Source of the DNA: Notholithocarpus densiflorus
Taxonomy: Eukaryota > Streptophyta > Magnoliopsida > Fagales > Fagaceae
Length of the DNA stretch: 64,000 nucleotides
Direction: 5' to 3'
NCBI GenBank assembly: GCA_030021035.2
Contig: JARYZH020000039.1
Span: 1,736,001-1,800,000 of the forward strand
The translations under genes were made by a program, and so were the position numbers. Shown piece after piece: positions 58,887 to 64,000 of the stretch. How positions within the stretch are numbered: the first letter of the stretch is position 1; each line of letters opens with the position of its first letter. Below the pieces are notes generated by a model. It searched no databases, was not told the origin of the DNA, and saw only the letters and a list, made by a program, of their open reading frames with translations.

Positions 58887-61800
58887 AAGTCATTAAAGAT
58901 GACATAAAGTTGCCACCCCTTTGCCCTAGCCATATCAAAACCCTTGGCACATCATTACATGGAAATTCTTTTTTTTTTTTTATTATAGATTTTTGTTCAC
59001 CACTGTTGCACAAGAATATCAAGATTCAAGAAGATGTCAGAAAAAACTTACTTTATTCTTCAAAAACTCTGGATTTGTCGATAGGGACTGAACCAAGGCA
59101 GTTCTATCCTGTTGTCATGAATTGACAAAAGTAAGAAGGGGGAAAAAAACACCCTCTTCTACATATACATATGGAGTAATGAGTACAATAAAGAATTGAA
59201 GTATGGACTTTAGGTTTTAATGGTGACATGTGGACAAGTATATGATGGCATACCTTAACCCAAAGTGCTGAACAATCGAAATTTGTTAGAAACCATTTAT
59301 GTGCATTCATGTTAAATGAGTCAGCTTCTTCAACACCATCAATGTATTGGCGGTACTCTGGACATATACAGGCACTTCCAGCATATGCAGCGTCTACATG
59401 AAACCACATCCCATTGCTCTATGTAAAGAGAAGATGCATTGCAATCATTGTAAGATTGTTCAAATCTTAAAAATGTGTTAATTACATATCATAAAATTAT
59501 ATAATACATAAAACATTTTTTTCAGTAAGAACAGAAAATTTGATTATTCCTTTTATTTTCTCTCCTGCTTTGTGAGAAGAATGTCAAACAGTTGAGAAAG
59601 AAAATCTTGAAGCTCTCTCTCCTTTCTTTTCTTAAAATGACAAAGTGGTCATCAAGTTCTAAATACATTTTTTTTTGGATAAAAGGTTGGAAGTTCTAAA
59701 TAATTTTAAATAATGCACTTGTAAAAAACTATTTCTATCTCTACTAATATTAGGAAAATTTGGTCCATTTTAATACATAATGCATTAATGAACTGTCTTA
59801 TGACAAACCATTTCAATCTCTTCTATTTTTAGGAAACTTGGTCAATTCTATACATAATACACATTTGAATTTTCTAAAAGGAAAAAATCCTGCTAACTCA
59901 TTCAATGCCATAAAAGGTTTGGGACACCAAGAGTCCAAGACACATCCATCCTGAATGGGGTGGGTTTCCCAGCCACACCAAGTGGTTAGGCTGGGAATTG
60001 GGGTTGATTTTATAATCCAAGCCAGGTTCAGGGTGTGGGAAGGATTTGGCCTCCCTGCCCTACCCAGCGCACAAATTTCCTTGAACATTATGTTATGGTT
60101 TCAATTAAGCCATTTCTTATTTCTTTTAATACCTCCCGCCCCTTTCTCTCCCACGCATACATACACACATTTGTGGTTAGACAGTTTGTCTCCCCTCCCT
60201 TTTGCTTTTCTGAAAAAGTTTTATTTACTAAAGAATTATAAAAAGACAAGAAAAAGGGGACGACACCTCAAATCATCAACATTAGATCTGTATATGAAAC
60301 TGATATAGTGTGCAAAGCAGATCTCTTGGTTTTCTCATCAGTTCAGTCAAATATGTTACCTTAGCAATCTTTCCAAGAGCAAGCAAAGGATCAACAGCTG
60401 TTGATGAAGTAGTACCAACCTACAAGTATAAATGGAAAGCTTCTTTAGTTAATTTTAACTTCTAACATTACTTTATTTCAGAGTTCAAATGTTCCTATTC
60501 ACCCCCTCCACTCCCCCCCCCCCCCCCCCCAAAAACACTCCCACCCCTGCAGAATTAAAAAATAATAATAAAATTTATATAAAAAAAAAAAAAGGCAAAA
60601 ACCATAAAAGGATTTAGGCTCGTGCTCACCATTACACAGGGTTTACCATGTTAATAATCAGTTAGCAACTAGACATCATTGTCACCATTATTATTACTAT
60701 TATTAGGCATCCTTGAGATTCAAGACAATATTTCTTGCACTTAAGAAATTTTCTTTTAAAAAGAAAAAAAAAATGAAACTCTAATTATGACATGTTCTAA
60801 TGAGTAAATCCTGCATCCTCAGCAAATAACATGAAGAAAATTTTTGATCATGAATATGACTGGTAATTTCTTTCATTACCAGTCTGGAAAGAAAAATGAA
60901 AATCAAAAACCTAATAAAGAATATGTCAGCTTCCGACCAACATTTATAGATGTTTTGAGTACCATTTCAAAGTCATTCAAGTTAATATCATAAATTTCAC
61001 TAAGTCAAACAGCAATCTTGACAAAATCGTAACTTTTCTTAAATATCCAAACCTCTAAGAAGTGTCTAAGCTTGTGCACATTTAAAATTAGTACAACAAA
61101 ATTTAAAAGAAAATTTAAGTCACGAATATGGCCAAAAGTAGTCATGCAAAATTATAATTTCAATTGGCAGCTCAGATTTGACCAACCATAAAAAAGAATA
61201 CTCAACTTTTAATAGAGTAATAATTTGGATCATGTTGAAGGTGCCAAAAGGAGGAGAGGGGGTTCAAAAGATGGTGTTAAGAAAACACAGAGTATTCTAA
61301 CCGGTTAGTAACTCAGTCGGATCATTGAAAAGAAAAATAAAATGATGATAGAAACAGAAGGAAACAAGCTAACATCTAAACTCCTTAGTTTCTTACTGTA
61401 GCACATAAGAAAAAGGGGACTAAACCGATGGCAACATCATGTGCAATCGCTTCACAAAGAATATCAGGCGAAAGGGCATAGTTAGTTGAAAATTCCGTTT
61501 TTAGCAACCTGCAATTCTCTGGATGGATTCCTGCTATCTGCGATTAAACAATAAACATTTATTATTAACCAATATACTGGCACTACTTAAAATTAACATG
61601 AACTTGCATATTGGAAAAATCAGGTCTGAGTATGAGTAGGTGCAGGTCCATTGCTTCTGACATTTGGTATAGGCTTTTCTGATTGAAAAGGATCAAGAAG
61701 TCTATTTTGAACAGAACTCTGTTGTGTGTTTGATCTGTGGTTTGTTATTTGCGTTTTTGATAATCCAATAGATACAATGGTGGAGGGGGGACTTGAACCC

Positions 61801-64000
61801 TGGACTTCTCCATTGGAAAGTCCAAGAGGGGCCAGTTGAGCTACAAGACTCTTGACACTTATTCTTTGCTTGTTTTTGCTGTAGCTCTGTTTTCAAAGTT
61901 TTGTTGTTCTGCAGCTGAAGCTGTTGTTGTACTCTTTATGCACACTGCCGTTTGTAGTAGTTATTGTGTTTGTTGAAGAAAAATTGTTTCTTTCACAAAA
62001 AAATAATAATATAAACTTCATAACCATAACCAAGCAACATAAGATGAAATTACTAATATGAACACACCCATAATAATTGTAACTTAAAAGTTATAACTGT
62101 CTTAACGATGTCTCAAGGCTATGCCTCAAGCACCTCTGAGAAACATTGAGAATTTGATATAGAACTGCATCTTCTTGGTTTCCATCATGTGCTTAAGGTA
62201 ATCATACAAAACCACTTGGTGATTTGAAGGGAAAGAAGAGTATCACAATTAGCAGTTTGATTTGGTAGATAAAAACACTAAAGAAATTTATTCTTGTGCT
62301 AATAATTTATTTTTTTGTTCAGGTTTTCTACCATTATTCACAGCCACATACTGAGTACAATTTGCTTTCATATCTATTCTATTCACAGCCACATACTGAG
62401 TACCATATGTGAGACTCCGTACAGAGAGGAGGGAAAGTCTGCTCAGAAATGAATTAGCATTGAAGCACTGACAGATACAGAGGTTCCAAAGAGATGAAAC
62501 AAAAGAATTTGGCAGCAAAACCCAGAGGTTGGGGAAGTTAGTTAATACCAGCACCAAGTATTTTAAGAGCTTAAATAAAATTGTATGATAATGGCAAGAG
62601 AAGCATCTTTGGATGCTCGGCACTCAGCACCCTTTGAGGTGCCTAAGGTTTGAACCCCACCAGCCCCCCTCCCCCTATTCACCTAGGAAAAAAAAAAAAA
62701 AAAAACTCGGCAAGGGCAAAAAGAAAAGGCACAAAAGGAATAAATGGAACAAAAGCTGTTGAAGGTGAATCATCTTTATATAAACAAAATAAGCCTACTA
62801 ATAGATGCATATATTAAGAGCCACACAATGTAAACTTGGTTATACAACATTGACCATCCTGAAAATTTTATCAGTGAGTTTATGTTACAGATCTTAGCAT
62901 ATGAATTCATGATTCACACAAGTATCAGGAAGCATCCTTTAAAATAATTCAAAACTATGAAAAAGGAAACTACAATTAAAATAATAAAAAATTAATTGTT
63001 TAGATACTTATGCATGTTTATAAAGATACCTGGCAGGCTTTCTGTAATGCAGAATGTGTTTGATCAGATGCATAAACCACAATTTTTTCAAGGGCATTTT
63101 TGCCAAGCCTCCTTAAAACCTTGTCACGAGCAGCCAATAGCACAACTAAAACAGCTTCACTTGCCGTGCCCTGTATCACTCCACCACCTTGTCCTACAAT
63201 AAAATTTGCAACATAACTCTGTAAACTTCAGACACTGGAAAACAATCCAATCCCAAAATATCAGAAACCTTGTATGCCCAAGCTTAAGGTTTAAATTTAA
63301 CTTCCAAAAGCAGTCCAAATTCAATCTATAATAGAGTTCTGGACCTTAATCCAATTCATTACAATATTTGTACACCGTATCATCAGACTGTAAAAACATA
63401 TTTTGACCCAAAAAAAAAACATATATCCTGCAAATTCAAAGATTCTTTAATTTAGTTCATTCACTTAAGGTTGGTGTATTCCTAATTGCAAGGTATGCTC
63501 ATCTACCCAAGCATTAAAGAAATAGTATGTGGTTGAGATTGCTGAGATGATACAATATGTGTCGTATGGTTTCCACTACTACCAAATATTAATTGCATAT
63601 AGCTCTTTTTTTCTTTTTTTGAAGGAAGAAATGTTTAAGTTCTCTGTCAACATCAGGAGGCCCCAGTGTTTCTCACTTGTCTATATCAAGCAGAATAGAC
63701 ACAAAACTTTGACTAGAGAAATAAAGAAGAAGAAGCAGGAGCAAAAGGAGCTACACCTTCAGTGTATTAACCCTTACCTGCTGAAAGGAACTCATCAGGC
63801 AGTTTAAGCAATTTAGCAAGCCAATCCAATACAATCATTTCAAGCTCTGTTGCTGCAGGAGAAGTTATCCAACTGAAACCCACAATGTTAAGACCAGCAC
63901 TGAGCATTTCTCCTAAGAATCCGGCGATGCTGCTATTTGAGGGATAATATGCAAAATAGTTCGGGCTTTGCCAATGGGTTACTCCAGGTAATATCTTTGC
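50962..64000 (-). CDS. Aromatic L-amino acid decarboxylase (tyrosine/tryptophan decarboxylase type), 5' end outside window
   Basis: Ten exons, in gene order: 64000-63778 (partial), 63193-63030, 61537-61397, 60419-60360, 59418-59254, 59108-59052, 54573-54509, 51704-51581, 51391-51254, 51084-50962. All borders are GT-AG and the visible exons sum to 1260 nt, 420 codons with the TAG stop and no internal stop. About 75 N-terminal residues of the roughly 490 usual are missing. It is a group II PLP-dependent decarboxylase: HWQSPNYFAYYPSNSS, FSWITSPAATELE and GGGVIQGTASEA early; WFHVDAAYAGSACICPEYRQ and NAHKWFLTNFDCSALW in the 59.3-kb exon. The PLP lysine codon is 59298-59296. The catalytic-loop VVDYKDWQ has Tyr (codon 54546-54544); related aldehyde synthases have Phe there, so decarboxylation to the aryl amine is predicted. 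The multi-intron structure fits the AtPAAS/TYRDC-like clade, not the intronless TyDC genes. Substrate preference is not decided. Confidence 0.95.
52452..53660 (-). mobile_element. LINE remnant in a decarboxylase intron
   Basis: Reading leftwards: VCEPLQFGGLGV, NQELLGE, LWRYGTEKD and IIEVKYWSEWD match the end of the reverse transcriptase region of plant L1-type LINEs, followed by the zf-RVT-like region with several stops; a T run at 52451-52460 marks the 3' end. It lies in the 2.8-kb intron 51705-54508 in the same direction as the gene. Confidence 0.75.
53665..54067 (+). mobile_element. Inverted LINE segment with internal 78-bp tandem duplication
   Basis: PVEVANHIEKLQRNFLWSG is followed by LQFGGLGVRNLRIFNQELLG and WLWRYGIERDRLWRRVIKVK, the same RT-tail segment as the neighbouring minus-strand copy but in opposite orientation. 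A block of about 78 bp (TTCCTCTCTTTCCTATTCC to GGAGTGGGATT) is repeated in tandem at about 53669-53815. It meets the other copy head to head near 53660. Confidence 0.8.
55180..58605 (+). mobile_element. Old LINE in the large decarboxylase intron, antisense to the gene
   Basis: A decayed element runs opposite to the gene in the 4.5-kb intron 54574-59051. Pieces readable in shifting frames: an endonuclease region (TGDFNSIQEEGERFYGEANG at about 55670, then WSNKREANEYIAKTLDGV), a reverse transcriptase region (ISFxSGKAP-like FSLGSGKAP near 56780; DEFRPISCCNV near 56950; GLRPGDPISP near 57330) and RT tail (RKxxWGGxxL-like KQEGGLGLKKLSDWN near 58190). Many stops and frameshifts. The RT is split by another insert at about 57341-57640. 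Confidence 0.8.
57341..57640 (-). mobile_element. Insert inside the intronic LINE (probably a LINE 3' end)
   Basis: The reverse transcriptase frame stops at DPISP at 57340 and resumes near 57650 (YTYLCFSDDLIIF). The T run and TTAATAAATAAG at the left edge suggest the poly(A) end of a minus-strand retroposon. Target duplication not clear. Confidence 0.5.
58844..58884. repeat. (AT)n microsatellite in intron
   Basis: About 40 bp of uninterrupted TA units in the 4.5-kb intron. Confidence 0.95.
60515..60532. repeat. Poly(C) tract in intron
   Basis: A C run of about 17 bases after CACTCC. Confidence 0.9.
61750..61870 (-). mobile_element. tRNA-derived SINE with intact pol III boxes, in intron
   Basis: On the minus strand TAGCTCAACTG (61843-61833) fits the A box exactly and GTTCAAGTC (61798-61790) fits the B box exactly, about 35 bp apart. 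It is not a tRNA: no anticodon arm or acceptor stem can be paired. Confidence 0.75.
62580..62705 (+). mobile_element. Possible SINE with poly(A), in intron
   Basis: GGTGCCTAAGGTTTGAACCCC followed by a C-rich stretch and an A run at 62690-62705. The B box is imperfect and the A box is not convincing. Confidence 0.3.

Noticed and set aside
59813..60088. 91-codon minus-strand frame between decarboxylase exons
   Set aside because: It is in an intron, has no family resemblance and is not needed to keep the decarboxylase frame.
61750..61870. Possible tRNA gene on the minus strand
   Set aside because: A and B boxes are good but no acceptor stem or anticodon arm can be paired, and a SINE body follows.

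Overview
The window is nuclear DNA of a flowering plant, almost certainly a woody eudicot. Spliced genes with GT-AG introns, type I MADS-box genes, a DUF1005 gene, an aromatic amino acid decarboxylase and abundant plant transposons all point that way. A Fagaceae-like tree is a guess from the overall character of the repeats, not something the sequence proves. Genes occupy a small part of the 64 kb. Most of the rest is AT-rich intergenic DNA filled with layered mobile elements.

Layout. 1-5.6 kb: a hAT-like element end, a decayed gag-like LTR-retrotransposon gene on the minus strand with one LTR, and a Mutator-like element (4190-5601) with about 250-bp inverted repeats and a perfect 9-bp target duplication. 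9.3-10.0 and 25.8-26.4 kb: two intronless AGL62-like type I MADS-box genes in the same orientation, about 16 kb apart. A degraded third copy lies at 27.3-27.5 kb. 18-21.3 kb: a CACTA-type terminus followed by split gene fragments (a coiled-coil exon and two FTSH11-like exons). 22.6-23.3 kb: a solo LTR of the same family as the LTR at 2.9-3.7 kb. 31-32.5 kb: a PIF/Harbinger-like element with a broken Myb-like ORF1. 37.3-38.4 kb: a 5'-truncated LINE. 39.4-41.1 kb: an intact two-exon DUF1005 gene. 42.8-45.9 kb: a PIF-like element containing two hAT elements, each with a perfect 8-bp duplication. 47-49.5 kb: two PIF/Tourist-like elements. 51.0-64.0 kb: ten exons of an aromatic L-amino acid decarboxylase gene on the minus strand. 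Its 5' end lies beyond the window and its large introns are filled with LINEs and SINEs.

Three gene systems can be supported: the AGL62-like cluster (endosperm-type regulators; the first copy has a perfect CArG box next to its TATA box), the DUF1005 gene, and the decarboxylase, which reads in frame across every visible splice junction and keeps the PLP lysine and the catalytic-loop tyrosine of true decarboxylases. No operon-like link between them is expected. No CRISPR array, rRNA or functional tRNA gene was seen.

The most unusual signals are at least ten very short poly(A)-tail insertions with target duplications, the chimeric FTSH11/coiled-coil gene fragment near a CACTA end, the three-layer transposon nest at 42.8-45.9 kb, and the CArG box in the promoter of a MADS gene.
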